Shown: positions 37,673-47,614, counted from the stretch's first letter. The stretch is 64,000 bases of DNA from Lachancea dasiensis (GCA_900074725.1 LT598454.1:750854-814853), one strand, 5' to 3'. The notes: generated by a model from the sequence alone, not told the origin. Translations and numbers: made by a program.

Positions 37673-39379
37673 CTACATATCTGTTAATATCACGCCAACT
37701 ACATCCTTGAGATGGTCTTTGTGCACCTTGTGCCTCTGTACATGTTCTGAACCTGCCGACTCGCAGGTCCAATCCCATGATTCGCCTTTTTCCTGAAGCG
37801 CGCCGCGCCAGCTGTCTCCCATAAAGGGAGCGCGTACCTCGAATTCAACATGGGGCCACTCCCTTTTGCCCACAATAACACATATAGGAATACCTAGGCT
37901 GTGGCTGGTAGCTATTTTACGTCCTAAATTTGACTTGTCATCTCTGTTGACCCACGTTTCGGACTTCCACGCTTGAAGTAGTCCCTCGACCTGCTCACAA
38001 AGATTGTCTTGCTTGGCTGAACACACTGATATCTCATATGGGGCGATCACTCTGGGCCATCTGAGTCCCATTTCATCGCGGGTGACTTGAGCAATAGCAC
38101 CAACGAGGCGACTTACGCCGATCCCATAGCAGCCCATCTCGCAAAACTGTTCAGTATTGTCTTTTGCCGTAAATTTAGCCTTCAATGGTTTGGAATACTT
38201 CTGTCCTAAGTAAAAAGTGTGGCCGACTTCGATGCTTCTGGCTCCGCTCAGTTTGCCCTCCTCGCATGCGCCGCATAGTTCATTCTCTTCGGCGTCCACT
38301 AAAGTCACATCATCAAGCTGCGAGAAATTGTTCTTCAAGTATTGCTTTAGAGGGAAATCGGGATAGTTTGATCTGGAATTTAGTCTACAATCCATAATGC
38401 GGACTACCGACGAAAACATCATGTCATCCTCATTTTTGCCTGCATGAAATAAGTCCAGGACTTTCTCATTACTTTCGCCCACTAAGGTGGAGTCAACATC
38501 GTGGTCCAAGGCATCCAGGACTAAATTCCAGTTTAATGTTCGGTTGTGTGGGTAATATAAGCATATTAGCGTGTCTCTTTCGATGTTAAGAGCATATCGC
38601 ACATTGACATCACCATTGTGCTGGTTGGTCTCTTCGGGGTAAGAGGAGCACTTCTCCACATTCGATACATGGCCACATGAGCTACATTTCAATACCGTGT
38701 CTTCGCCGGTTTCATGCATGAAATGGTATTCCTTGCTCATGTCACCACCAATATCACCAGAATCCGCCCATGCACTTACGAAGGGAACCCTGAGATCCTT
38801 AAATATCAAGTCGTAGGTCTCATTCATCCTTCCAAAGGTTTCCATGGCTTCCTGTTTGCTTTTGTCGAAGGAGTATGCGTCTTTCATCAAGAATTCTCTG
38901 CCTCTTAGAAGTCCCCCTCTTGGCCTTTTCTCATCTCTATACTTCCTTCCGATTTGGTACACCGTTAAAGGCAAATCTTTGTGGCTCGAAATGTAGCTGC
39001 CTATGAGTGTTGTAATCTCCTCCTCACAAGTCGGCGCAAGGCAGAAGTCTGAACCTTTAGAGTCCTTCAACTTGAATAGTTCCCCATTTTTCCATCTGCC
39101 TGTACTTTCCCATAGTAACTTAGGGGACAGTAAGCTCAAAGATACTTCCTGCGCCATTCCGTTCTGCTCTATATGCTTCTTAATAACGTTGCTGATTTTG
39201 TTTAGTGTTCGCAGTCCCAATGGTAGCCAATGGACGAGTCCACTTTGGGTTTGCTTGATAAAACCAAGCGATTGCAAAAGATCGTGGCATTGAACAACAT
39301 TCAAGAATTCTTTGCTCAGATTCTTTGATTGGTAGACGTGTATATGACGGGTTAAAGTTCGAACATAACTTGCCTTCAT
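37673..39379 (-). CDS. AIM10: Mitochondrial prolyl-tRNA synthetase Aim10
   Basis: Class II aminoacyl-tRNA synthetase charging mitochondrial tRNA-Pro. The protein has 568 residues (S. cerevisiae YER087W 576). It resembles bacterial-type ProRS: motif 2 lies in CLAPTCEEEITTLI to YRDEKRPRGGLLRGREFLMKD (about residues 110-170), with the family's conserved GREFLMKDAYSF. Motif 3 is CYGIGVSRLVGAIAQ (about 410-425). The C-terminal anticodon-binding domain begins near WPRVIAPYEISVCSAK. The insertion between motifs 2 and 3 contains a CSSCGHVSNVEKC cysteine cluster, unusual-looking but in the place of the bacterial INS editing-like domain. The N-terminus (MKASYVRTLTRHIHVYQSK) is basic and lacks acids, as for a mitochondrial presequence. 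SBH1 and AIM10 converge. Confidence 0.93.
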   Translation of the reverse strand: MKASYVRTLTRHIHVYQSKNLSKEFLNVVQCHDLLQSLGFIKQTQSGLVHWLPLGLRTLNKISNVIKKHIEQNGMAQEVSLSLLSPKLLWESTGRWKNGELFKLKDSKGSDFCLAPTCEEEITTLIGSYISSHKDLPLTVYQIGRKYRDEKRPRGGLLRGREFLMKDAYSFDKSKQEAMETFGRMNETYDLIFKDLRVPFVSAWADSGDIGGDMSKEYHFMHETGEDTVLKCSSCGHVSNVEKCSSYPEETNQHNGDVNVRYALNIERDTLICLYYPHNRTLNWNLVLDALDHDVDSTLVGESNEKVLDLFHAGKNEDDMMFSSVVRIMDCRLNSRSNYPDFPLKQYLKNNFSQLDDVTLVDAEENELCGACEEGKLSGARSIEVGHTFYLGQKYSKPLKAKFTAKDNTEQFCEMGCYGIGVSRLVGAIAQVTRDEMGLRWPRVIAPYEISVCSAKQDNLCEQVEGLLQAWKSETWVNRDDKSNLGRKIATSHSLGIPICVIVGKREWPHVEFEVRAPFMGDSWRGALQEKGESWDWTCESAGSEHVQRHKVHKDHLKDVVGVILTDM

Positions 39380-39608
39380 ATCTTGTTTTCACCGAGCTTA
39401 GAGATTAAACGGTAAGGCAATTTTTGACCGCATTTACTTCAATAGTATTATTTCGAAAAACTGACACCTTCAGAAATGCGACGAACTATTTGCCTAACAT
39501 ATTTGGTGACATACTTCTATAAATGTTCCTCTACTATTAAGATGCGGTTCAAATTGAAGGATTGAAATCAAGTTCTTCTATGCCCTGATTAAAAAGAGTA
39601 AGAACAGT

Positions 39609-41303
39609 CTAATATTTCAACAACTTTTGATAAACCATGTTGTTCGTTTCATCATTATACTCATACCCCAAGGTATCTAAGAATTCTTGGAAAGGCTTGT
39701 CATCCTCTGGTGGAACAGAGATACCCGCCAAAACTTTTCCTATGTCGGAGCCATGATTACGATAATGGAATAATGTTAAATTCCAAGAGTCACTCATGCC
39801 TTCCAAAAACTTAGTGAGAGCCCCAGGTCTCTCTGGAAACTCGAAAGAGACGACCCGTTCATTCTGAACATTAGAAGCACCTCCTACTAGGTACCTACCG
39901 TGGCTCTTTGCCATTTCGTTGTCTGAAATATCAATGGCTTCGAAACCTAGGACGTGTAACTGTTGGAGAACTTGCTTGATTTCCTTTTCGCGATCAACGA
40001 CGCCGAAAGATGTGTAAATATAGGCCTTAGGGGCACCGGATGAGTCGCTATCGCCACGTTCGTTGTACCTGTAGGAAAACTCTGTAACTGCTCTGGGGTG
40101 GATCACCCGTTGTAGCTGCTTGAATGAGCCTGGAACGTCTGGAATGGTTACAAGCATGAAAACTTCTTTGCCCTCACCCAGAACAGCCCGCTCAGAAACA
40201 AATCTTAGTCTATCGAAATTCATATTAGCACCAGACAAGATTGGGACATACGTTTTTCTCGAGTGGTCAACGTCAGGATTTAGCTGAGTAATGTATTTCT
40301 TCAAACCAGCCACAGCGAGCGCGCCAGATGGTTCTACTATACTTCTAGTTTCCTCAAAAATGTCTTTAACGGCAGCACAAATTTCATCCGTGTTTACAAG
40401 CACTATTTCGTCCACATGGTTTTGACAAATCCGGAAAGTCTCCTCACCAATCATCCTGACGGAAGTACCATCTGCAAACGTGCCGACTGTTTTTAATGGT
40501 ACGCGACGGCCAGCATCTAAAGAAGTCTTCAAGGTAGCCGAATCGTACGTTTCGACACCAATCACTTTAATGTGTGGCGCAATTCTCTTCAAATAAGCGG
40601 CCACACCAGCGATTAGACCACCACCACCTACGGGAACGAAAACGGCACCAATCTTCGAAGCGTTGTGAACTTGTCTCAAAATTTCCATGGCCACTGTGCC
40701 TTGTCCGGCAATGACGTATGGGTGGTCGAAAGGTGGGATATTAACCAATCCTCTCTCTTCTGCGATTCTTGCACACTCACCTTTAGCTTCGTCGAAATCA
40801 TTACCAAATAGCACAACCTGTCCACCAAGGCGTGATACATTTTGATATTTTATTGATGGAGTGTTCACGGGCATAACTATGACCGCCGGCATGTTTAGAT
40901 GCCTCGAAGCAAATGCTACACCCTGTGCATGGTTTCCTGCCGAACACGCGATGACACCCTGCGTCCCCGACCTGGAACTTTCGGCAAGCTTGGCCATCAT
41001 ATTATAAGCACCACGCAGCTTAAAAGAGAAAACGGGTAGTAAATCTTCCCTTTTCAGCTGGACATTCGTATTGAGTCGTGATGACAAGCCTACGCCTCGT
41101 GTTATCGGAGATTCGTCAATCACATCGTAGACCGATGATCTGAGGATCAACCTCACGTAGTCTGGGGCATTGTCCGGTTGCAGTTCATCACTCTTTAACT
41201 TGGCATGCAGCTTCTGAAGAGCAGGTGCCAATGTTGCCTGAGATCTGGAGACGATCCCGGGCGCAAAGGCACTTCGTTGGAAGGTTAGAAGAGCCACTGA
41301 CAT
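39609..41303 (-). CDS. ILV1: Threonine deaminase Ilv1 (mitochondrial)
   Basis: Ilv1 converts threonine to 2-oxobutyrate and ammonia, the first committed step of isoleucine synthesis, in the mitochondrial matrix. The protein has 564 residues (S. cerevisiae 576). An acid-free N-terminus with Arg and Ser suits a presequence. The fold-type II PLP domain has its Schiff-base lysine at about residue 95 ([11 protein letters not shown]) and the phosphate-binding loop [10 protein letters not shown] near 230. Two ACT-like regulatory segments fill the last 180 residues ([15 protein letters not shown] and [13 protein letters not shown]), the site of isoleucine inhibition and valine activation in the family. 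A Gcn4-type TGACTC element lies about 70 bp upstream of the ATG. Confidence 0.96.
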   Translation of the reverse strand: MSVALLTFQRSAFAPGIVSRSQATLAPALQKLHAKLKSDELQPDNAPDYVRLILRSSVYDVIDESPITRGVGLSSRLNTNVQLKREDLLPVFSFKLRGAYNMMAKLAESSRSGTQGVIACSAGNHAQGVAFASRHLNMPAVIVMPVNTPSIKYQNVSRLGGQVVLFGNDFDEAKGECARIAEERGLVNIPPFDHPYVIAGQGTVAMEILRQVHNASKIGAVFVPVGGGGLIAGVAAYLKRIAPHIKVIGVETYDSATLKTSLDAGRRVPLKTVGTFADGTSVRMIGEETFRICQNHVDEIVLVNTDEICAAVKDIFEETRSIVEPSGALAVAGLKKYITQLNPDVDHSRKTYVPILSGANMNFDRLRFVSERAVLGEGKEVFMLVTIPDVPGSFKQLQRVIHPRAVTEFSYRYNERGDSDSSGAPKAYIYTSFGVVDREKEIKQVLQQLHVLGFEAIDISDNEMAKSHGRYLVGGASNVQNERVVSFEFPERPGALTKFLEGMSDSWNLTLFHYRNHGSDIGKVLAGISVPPEDDKPFQEFLDTLGYEYNDETNNMVYQKLLKY

Positions 41304-42884
41304 CTCTGGCTGTTCCCTCTACGTAAGGTTAATGACAGTGAAATAGGTTGTGGGCACTTTTTAAGTACCATTATGACTCTTCTAGTTAATACCTATTTAC
41401 GGTTCGCCTTATGCTCTGCAGACGGAAGAGGTCGTCTCTGGATATGAGGAAGGCGTCACGACGCTGATCTTCTCCTTGCACTGAAAACGTCAGGGTTGTT
41501 CAAACTCCTATCTGCTCGAGCTAGGGTGCTTACTTACAGCTTAGTGTCAAATTCTCGCCAGTTTATCAATTTTAATTGGCGCTCTCAGATTATCAAAAAT
41601 GCGAACATCTCTCATAGCATTGCAGCTAGAGACAAAAACGCTTTCTAGCTGCAGCGGTTGAGCTAACATTCTCTCTCACCCGCTGAAGAGAGGTCGCCCC
41701 GCCAGCTTGACCTGAACCTCAAGGAAATCGATAACCACAAGTTCCAGATCATTGACTTTTGCACTTGACCAAAGTGGTGTCCCGCGCTGCTTCTCCAACT
41801 AATTACTCAAGCCACCGCGGGCGTCAGGTAAAAAGATTTCGCCATGTTGTCCAGTTCTGTCACGGCTAAAAAAACCCTCTAAAACCATCAGAACACCGTC
41901 TTGCAAAACAAATTTGCATTCAAATGCCTAGCTCAAATTTTCTTGATGAGGCTCCCCCTGATCTACCTTTAACTTGATGATTGTGCGTTGGGAAGAGCAG
42001 ACCTTGCTCGTTTGGGTGCTACGTGGTAAGGGGATACGATGCAACCCCTTTCGCCATTTGTCTCCTGGAGAACAGGCGAATGACAACCCACCTGAGACAT
42101 ACCGGCGTTCGAGACATTACGGGACTAAGTCAATCTTGCTAGTTACCAACGCCAGTGTTCTCATTAAGATCTCTTATCACTATATACTAATATGTCACTT
42201 AGATCATCTCTTGGCAGAAACAGCATCTCACCAACGAACCTGTACAAAAATCTATTTGTTAACCTGTCCTGAGTAGCTTTCACATTTTCCTGAGCTACTT
42301 ACACTCTTCTAAATCATTCACATGTCAAATTACCATCTTAGGCAAGCCTATTTCCTAATTAGGCATAGTGTGTATACATCATTCTTTACACTTAGCCCAA
42401 TTAAGGAATATGTAAACTTCAACACTTTTCCGCCCTGGCACCAGGGAAACTTTCTGAACCTCGGCTGGAGCCTGCTCGTTCGCACAAAACTTGGTAAACT
42501 TCATCTAACTATACAAAATAAGGACCTTGTGTTACGTTTGAACTCTCTATCGACTCTTTCGTAAAGGTCTGGAAGTGAATATATATCTGCCAAGGTACGC
42601 TCAGAAAGTGAAGTTATAAGATAAAGAAACACAGACAGAACTATCACGGATTTTTGTGTCCACCCGGGAATTGTAAAGACTTTTCATTAAACGACATCAG
42701 AGGCTCCTACCTAGCTCCTTCAAATTCCAAGGTTTAAGTGTACAAAGGTCGACAGACAAAATAAAGAGCAAGTTTAAATTCTCAGAGAATTACGGCTTCA
42801 ACCCGTGAGACAGCCGCGACATATTCGCATCCTTGCACGCTAGACTTCCATTCTTTAACTGCTTTTTCTTCTCAATCCAAAACA
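41304..42884. other. Divergent ILV1/MMR1 spacer, block B/C junction
   Basis: A 1581-bp spacer between divergent ILV1 and MMR1. Besides the Gcn4-type site it contains a TATATAT run near 42577, possibly the MMR1 TATA box. Two open frames of 80-100 codons at 41974 and 42322 have no recognisable features. No RNA gene was seen. Confidence 0.45.
41374..41379 (+). promoter_or_regulatory. Gcn4-type site in the ILV1 promoter
   Basis: TGACTC (in the context ATGACTCTT) is the core of the Gcn4 element that activates amino-acid biosynthetic genes, including ILV1 in S. cerevisiae. It lies 71-76 bp upstream of the ILV1 ATG. Six bases alone would be weak; the gene context raises the likelihood. Confidence 0.5.
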
Positions 42885-44486
42885 ATGAACACGCCTCCCA
42901 TGACTGCAGAGCAGCAACTGACGCCTAAGATGTCTCCCATAATGCTGCATCTAGATGACAACCTTCCTTCGCTAGCTGGATCCTCTTTCAAGCATCTCGA
43001 TGACAACAGCAGCCAAGGTTACTCTGCCATGTATCGTACCTCTCTGTCAAAGCTGACCGAACGAGGGCGTCAGGGTCGCGGGCGAACTGTCGATCCCAAG
43101 ACACCCACAAAGCTGCTGCGCTCCAACTCACCCATTCGGGCCATGCTAAGCAACGGCCACACCACCGCCCCCAAAATGCTTAAACCCGAATACATGAGCA
43201 TGTCTAGACTTTTCAATAGCACCAGGAGCCAAACTGCAGCCCCGGCTGCCACCCCTTCAATGATCTTATCGTCTTCAAAACTGATCTTCAAGCATCAGCC
43301 CCAAGAACCACTGCAGCATCAAGGACAACAGGAGCCAGAACGACAACAAGAGTGTGCGTCCCAGCCTGGAGAAGAGAAACAGCAACCGCTGTCGAGCCTC
43401 GACCAGCACCGCGAGGCCCGACAGGCCGTACAGCGACAACCGCAACCACCGCCTGTCAAGCCAAGCGTAAGCGTCGCACCTACTCCACAGAAGTGCACCC
43501 AGTCTCAAAAGCATGTCATGCATAGCAGGCAACATTCAGATACAAGTTCCACCCTAAGTACGGCTACGGCGTGTCACACAGAGGAAGCAAACGATTCACA
43601 AGCAAAGACTAGTCACAGGCCAAACCTCATACCAGATTTGGTGCCGGAGATGAAACTGGTGGAGCATCCCAGCAAAAGTCGAAATTACAAGTTTCCATCA
43701 GCCACCTCAACAGCATCATCGAGTTCGACCTTGGATATCAAAGAATATCCCGAGAACTTGAGCTTCGAAGTTCCAACGTCTGAGAGAGATGAATTTGTAC
43801 TTGCAACTCAAAGCAAAAGGAGCTCTTACATCTCTAGTGTGGGATCCAGCAATGACGATGAGCTAAATGGGTGGTTTGCGCAATACGCTGACGACAGACA
43901 AATGTCCACTTTGAATTTAAGTGATGCCCAGACTCAACGGCAGCAAATCGACGCACTTAGGGAAAGGACGTTTCAAACTGAGCATTTTTCATTAAGAGCC
44001 AAGCAGATGGAATTGCAGATTGCAGAATTGATGCTTCAGAATGAACAATTAAGACATTCAATGACGGCCCATAGAACTGTTCAAGATAAATGCATGTTTG
44101 ATGCTCTTCATGATGTCCATCGCGAAAAAGAGAATACACACAGGGAAATGAATCGCAAGATGAAGCAACTAGAGAAGCAATTGGAATACTACCGGAAAAT
44201 TGTGAAAAAATTGACCGCCCCAGTTAACACGCCGCCTCTCGCTTCGAGGCCTAGGATCCCATTGGTGGATGCAGTTGCATTAGAAGAACTTGCAGAGGTA
44301 AACTCCAGCAGCGGTGATGATACCGAAAACGACGACGACAACAGCAACGATAACAACAATGACACCAAACTTGCTCAGACTACAACAATTACGAAACCTT
44401 ATAATGACGAAAGTAGTCAGCAGTTACTGGAGTCCCCTCGCAAAAGACTTGCAGGTATTAAACTCGGGCTAACCTTTGAGACCTAA
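42885..44486 (+). CDS. MMR1: Mitochondrial inheritance adaptor Mmr1
   Basis: Mmr1 is the mitochondrial outer-membrane adaptor that binds the class V myosin Myo2 and moves mitochondria into the bud. The protein has 533 residues (S. cerevisiae 491). Recognition rests on the N-terminal QLTPKMSPIMLHLDD and the segment TPTKLLRSNSPIR followed by APKMLKPEYMSMSR (about residues 68-107), which resemble S. cerevisiae Mmr1 as I remember it. The middle is Gln/Pro-rich and disordered. A coiled coil spans about residues 345-445 (QMELQIAELMLQNEQLRHSM, then KMKQLEKQLEYYRKIVKKL). An Asp/Asn-rich stretch (DDTENDDDNSNDNNND) comes before the end. The position just before PEX13 matches YLR190W-YLR191W and is the strongest support. 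Confidence 0.8.
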   Translation: MNTPPMTAEQQLTPKMSPIMLHLDDNLPSLAGSSFKHLDDNSSQGYSAMYRTSLSKLTERGRQGRGRTVDPKTPTKLLRSNSPIRAMLSNGHTTAPKMLKPEYMSMSRLFNSTRSQTAAPAATPSMILSSSKLIFKHQPQEPLQHQGQQEPERQQECASQPGEEKQQPLSSLDQHREARQAVQRQPQPPPVKPSVSVAPTPQKCTQSQKHVMHSRQHSDTSSTLSTATACHTEEANDSQAKTSHRPNLIPDLVPEMKLVEHPSKSRNYKFPSATSTASSSSTLDIKEYPENLSFEVPTSERDEFVLATQSKRSSYISSVGSSNDDELNGWFAQYADDRQMSTLNLSDAQTQRQQIDALRERTFQTEHFSLRAKQMELQIAELMLQNEQLRHSMTAHRTVQDKCMFDALHDVHREKENTHREMNRKMKQLEKQLEYYRKIVKKLTAPVNTPPLASRPRIPLVDAVALEELAEVNSSSGDDTENDDDNSNDNNNDTKLAQTTTITKPYNDESSQQLLESPRKRLAGIKLGLTFET

Positions 44487-44703
44487 AAGTCAATGAGAGA
44501 CACGACTTTATCAAATGTAATATAAGAGGCTGATAACAATAACAATAACAAACACGCAAACAGTGGCGCGAGACGGTAGGCATAAATCATTCAAACATCA
44601 TATAATCATAAATATACAGTAAACTCAGTTATGAGAGCATAAATTGTTAAGGCTAGCTACAAGACGGTTCAACTTCTCACTATTGTGGTAAAGTTGAATA
44701 TCC

Positions 44704-44710
44704 AAAAAAA
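44704..44710 (-). terminator. RNA polymerase III oligo-T terminator
   Basis: Seven T residues on the minus strand begin one base after the 3' end of tRNA-Ala, the usual RNA polymerase III stop signal. Confidence 0.9.
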
Positions 44711-44711
44711 T

Positions 44712-44784
44712 TGGACGAGACCGGAGTCGAACCGATGACCTCTCCCATGCTAAGGGAGCGCGCTACCAACTACGCCACACGCCC
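44712..44784 (-). tRNA. tA(AGC): tRNA-Ala (anticodon AGC)
   Basis: The reverse strand gives a complete intron-free cloverleaf of 73 bases. The acceptor stem starts GGGCGTG and the gene ends TCGTCCA. The D-arm (GCGTAGTTGGTAGCGC) contains the A-box. The anticodon stem-loop is CTCCC-TTAGCAT-GGGAG with anticodon AGC. The T-arm has the B-box GGTTCGACTCC. The sequence closely resembles S. cerevisiae tRNA-Ala(AGC). A run of seven T on the transcribed strand (plus-strand A run 44704-44710) follows directly and serves as the RNA polymerase III terminator. Confidence 0.97.
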
Positions 44785-45044
44785 ATTGATCTGTTGATTA
44801 AGATGTGCTAAACATATATAGCTCAGGCATAGCTGCATGTTTTTCTTTAATGATAAACGATTGTGAGGTAGTGTTAAGACACGAACCAAATGCAACGGAT
44901 AGAAAAGGGCACAGTTTGGTGTAGAGCATAATATCTGCGGTACAGTTTTCAGACTGATTCGATACTTTACGGGGTGGAGTATCTTAGAGCGGCTTTAGGC
45001 AACAATTTGGCCCTCTTCACACATCGCTTGGGCACCGGTCGATC

Positions 45045-46244
45045 ATGTCATCTTCTGCGAGGCAGCCGAGGGCTAAACCTTGGGAAGTGCGATCTCCAGA
45101 CTCGCCAGCGGTGACGGATACCACGGTTGTGGGCCCGAGAAGCTCGAATTCCATGCACGATGGCGAAACCTCCGAGAACGGTGCCCCGGAATTACCCCAA
45201 AGACCAGCAGTTTTAGAGTCCGACTACAGCAGCGTGAATCAAGGACGCGGTACGATGGGGTACCAAAACAGTAGCATGTACGGGCACACTGGAGGGTACG
45301 GAGGGTCGCTGTATGGGACAGGAGGTGGATATGGCTCTGCGTATGGCATAGGGAACTATGGATCTATGTATGGTGGTGGGGGATATGGATCTATGTATGG
45401 TGGAGGGGGATATGGATCTATGATGGGAGGGTACGGGAGCGGTGGCATGTATGGAATGGGTGGGGTGAACAACAATGGGCCCCAGGGCCTAGCAGAGTCA
45501 ACACAGGCGACCTTCCAGCTCATCGAAAGCCTCATAGGAGCCGTGGCCGGTTTCGCACAGATGTTAGAGGCAACTTACATGGCTACGCACAATTCGTTTT
45601 TCACCATGGTGTCGATGGCTGAGCAGTTTTCGTCGCTCAAGGAGATGCTGGGTTCATTTTTCGGCATCTTCGCTGCGATGAAAATGCTCAAGAGACTGTT
45701 GTATAAGATCAGAGGCGGGGGCGAGGCTCCCACGGCGGGGACGAGTGTGTCTGCTGGCCCACGGACAGCCATGGCCAGGGAGTTTGAAGAATACCGCGAC
45801 GCTGAACGGCAAAAGCGCAAAAACCGCCGCATTTCGTGGAAACCGCTATTGGTCTTTTTGGCAGCGGTTTTCGGGTTCCCGTTCCTGCTGCGAAAGTTCA
45901 TCGCCAAGCTGGCCGAGATCCAACGCCAGAGGCTTGGGAATGCGGGGGGCGTCGCGGCGTCGTCTCGATCCGGCGCCGCGGGGACCTTGGACCCCAAAAA
46001 CCTAGAGTTTGCGCGTGCATTGTACGACTTCACGCCCGAGAACCCAGAGGTGGAGGTCCTTCTCAGGAAAGGCGATCTGATGGCCATCATAGGCAAGACC
46101 GACCCCGTGGGGCGCGCCAGCGAGTGGTGGAAGGTGCGCACGAGAAAAGGCGACGTGGGCTATGTACCGTTCAACTATCTCGAGCTCATCCGTCGCAAGC
46201 CGGCGGACGCGACAGAGGGAGCAGTGCAGGAAGTGGCGACGTGA
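45045..46244 (+). CDS. PEX13: Peroxisomal membrane docking protein Pex13
   Basis: Pex13 is part of the peroxisomal docking complex and binds Pex14, and the receptors Pex5 and Pex7, during matrix-protein import. The protein has 399 residues (S. cerevisiae 386). The N-terminus contains RAKPWEV, the conserved start of Pex13. It is followed by a Gly/Tyr-rich region (about 75-145) made of repeats such as YGSMYGGGG, the YG-rich segment proposed to form a phase-like translocation conduit. Helical and hydrophobic membrane-associated segments follow (about 155-225 and 265-285). The C-terminal SH3 domain spans about residues 322-385, with ALYDF, EWWKVRT and VGYVPFNYLE. The 3' third is unusually GC-rich compared with the 5' part. 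It follows MMR1 and the tRNA as in YLR190W-YLR191W. Confidence 0.94.
   Translation: MSSSARQPRAKPWEVRSPDSPAVTDTTVVGPRSSNSMHDGETSENGAPELPQRPAVLESDYSSVNQGRGTMGYQNSSMYGHTGGYGGSLYGTGGGYGSAYGIGNYGSMYGGGGYGSMYGGGGYGSMMGGYGSGGMYGMGGVNNNGPQGLAESTQATFQLIESLIGAVAGFAQMLEATYMATHNSFFTMVSMAEQFSSLKEMLGSFFGIFAAMKMLKRLLYKIRGGGEAPTAGTSVSAGPRTAMAREFEEYRDAERQKRKNRRISWKPLLVFLAAVFGFPFLLRKFIAKLAEIQRQRLGNAGGVAASSRSGAAGTLDPKNLEFARALYDFTPENPEVEVLLRKGDLMAIIGKTDPVGRASEWWKVRTRKGDVGYVPFNYLELIRRKPADATEGAVQEVAT
45357..45440 (+). repeat. 27-bp tandem repeat inside PEX13
   Basis: About three in-frame copies of a 27-bp unit encode YGSMYGGGG. The copies are nearly identical at the base level, indicating recent expansion or conversion. 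Being a multiple of three, copy changes keep the frame. Confidence 0.75.
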
Positions 46245-46289
46245 GCCGGCAGGCTACACACACTGTCACACTGTTCCCGCCCCACGCTA

Positions 46290-46455
46290 CTCGTCCACCT
46301 CCATCAATCCTAATCATGCATATTCGTTATTCGTACATATTATTACTTGGCTGAGCTACACGGGCCGGAAACTGCTCGTCCACCTATCAATCAATCATGC
46401 ATATTCGTTATTCGTACATATTATTACTTGTCTAAGCTACACCGCCCACTCACTG
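46290..46455. repeat. Tandem duplication of about 82 bp between PEX13 and the LEA-like gene
   Basis: Two nearly identical direct copies start at about 46290 and 46375. Each runs CTCGTCCACCT, an AATCATGCATATTCGTTATT segment, and then TATTATTACTTG. The offset is 85 bases at the left and 81 after a short indel. The second copy runs to the stop of the LEA-like gene. A recent slippage or unequal exchange is the simplest origin. Confidence 0.8.
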
Positions 46456-46914
46456 CTTGTACTGATCGGCAACCTCCTTGGCCTTGGCCTTGCCCTCGTT
46501 GGCCTTTTCGTAAGCCTCTTCCTTGACCTCCTGCGCCTTGTCCTCAGCCTGTTCCGACAAGTTCTCCGTCTTGTCCTCGGCCTTGTCCGCCAAGTGCTGG
46601 GCCTTGTCGATGCCCGCAGCTGCGGCCTGGCCGGTCTTCTTGTTCACAGCGTCCAGTCCGTGCTTGGTGGCGTCGGCCGCGGTGTGGGATTTCTCCTCCA
46701 CCACATGCGATGCCTCCTGTGCTTTGTCGATGCCCGTGGCCGCAGCTTGCCCGATTTTCTTATTTAGATCGCCCAAAGTGTGACGCACCTTGTCGCTGAT
46801 GGACTGGTCAACGAACGCTGTGGAGTGCAGCGACGATGTGAACACCCTGGAGGGTCCCACCACTCTGGAAGGAACGCTGGTTCTTAGGACTTGAGAGGCG
46901 GCGGATCTGATCAT
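46450..46914 (-). CDS. LEA-like mitochondrial protein
   Basis: The predicted 154-residue protein has an N-terminal presequence-like part (MIRSAASQVLRTSVPSRVV), rich in Arg and Ser with no acids until residue 36. The remainder is almost purely amphipathic and Ala/Lys/Glu/Asp-rich, like group 3 late-embryogenesis-abundant (LEA_4) proteins and apolipoprotein-like helices. A 16-residue unit NKKxGQAAAxGIDKAQ occurs twice, at 51-66 and 91-106, an internal duplication of 120 bp. The end (EDKTENLSEQAEDKAQEVKE) is a run of 11-mer-like repeats. LEA proteins protect membranes and proteins during desiccation, freezing or heat; such a role in the matrix is inference. I know no clear S. cerevisiae orthologue at this locus. 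Confidence 0.75.
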   Translation of the reverse strand: MIRSAASQVLRTSVPSRVVGPSRVFTSSLHSTAFVDQSISDKVRHTLGDLNKKIGQAAATGIDKAQEASHVVEEKSHTAADATKHGLDAVNKKTGQAAAAGIDKAQHLADKAEDKTENLSEQAEDKAQEVKEEAYEKANEGKAKAKEVADQYKQ

Positions 46915-47545
46915 TGTTTAGCGTTTGGCTCTTTTTTTTTTTGGCAACGGTGCTGGGATGCTAATTGCTTGACTTGGCTTGTGCTTGCTTGCTTGGCTTT
47001 TGCTTACTCGCTTGGCTACACCTTGTTCCATACACCGCCCGGCCGCTCTCTTCTTATACTTCAGCCTGTATCCCTAGGAGTAAGCTTCCCATCTCTGCTA
47101 TTTGCTCTTGCTACACACCGTGCTGTTCACGTTTACATCGGTTGTTTGCATATAGCAAACGGCCACAGCTGTGCTGGTCGGGTTGCGATCACGCTGGCGT
47201 GCCGTCCGTCAACGTGAGCTTGAGACCCGAGTTTGACTTGGTGATGGTTGACGGGACAGTTACGGAGTGTTTGCGGCATAGGTGACACGACGGTTACGTC
47301 AAGAGAGGGCCGGGTTGTGTCGCGGGCGTAGGTGTTGGTGTTGGTGTTGGCGTTGGTATGGTTGCAGTTGTGTTTGTGATGATGGGCCGTTGGCAGGTTG
47401 ACCGGTTGATGAGCGAAGCGTTCGTGGATGGCGAGTGTGGTGGTGGACTTGTTAGGAGCGGTGAGCGTGGCGTGACGTGTGGACGTTGGTGAAGTTTTTC
47501 GCACAGAGGGTGGGCTCAGAGGGCGAGGGCGTGTTGGTTTGGTGG

Positions 47546-47614
47546 GCGAGGGCGTGAGAGTTGATGATGCGAGGGCGTGAGAGTTGATGATGCGAGGGCG
47601 TGAGTGTTGATGAT
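47546..47614 (+). repeat. 23-bp minisatellite, 3 copies
   Basis: Three head-to-tail copies of a 23-base unit (GCGAGGGCGTGAGAG followed by TTGATGAT) begin at 47546, 47569 and 47592. They differ by a single base, with a partial fourth copy after 47615. The unit length is not a multiple of three, fitting non-coding DNA. Confidence 0.85.

Larger units (their letters stand above)
44487..45044. other. MMR1-PEX13 spacer containing tRNA-Ala
   Basis: A 558-bp spacer that holds the MMR1 3' end, a minus-strand tRNA gene, and the PEX13 promoter. CAATAACAATAACAA repeats follow MMR1 near 44535-44550. Nothing else was recognised. Confidence 0.6.

Noticed and set aside
41974-42564. Two 80-100-codon frames between ILV1 and MMR1
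   Set aside because: No domain, no synteny support, composition of random AT-rich translation.
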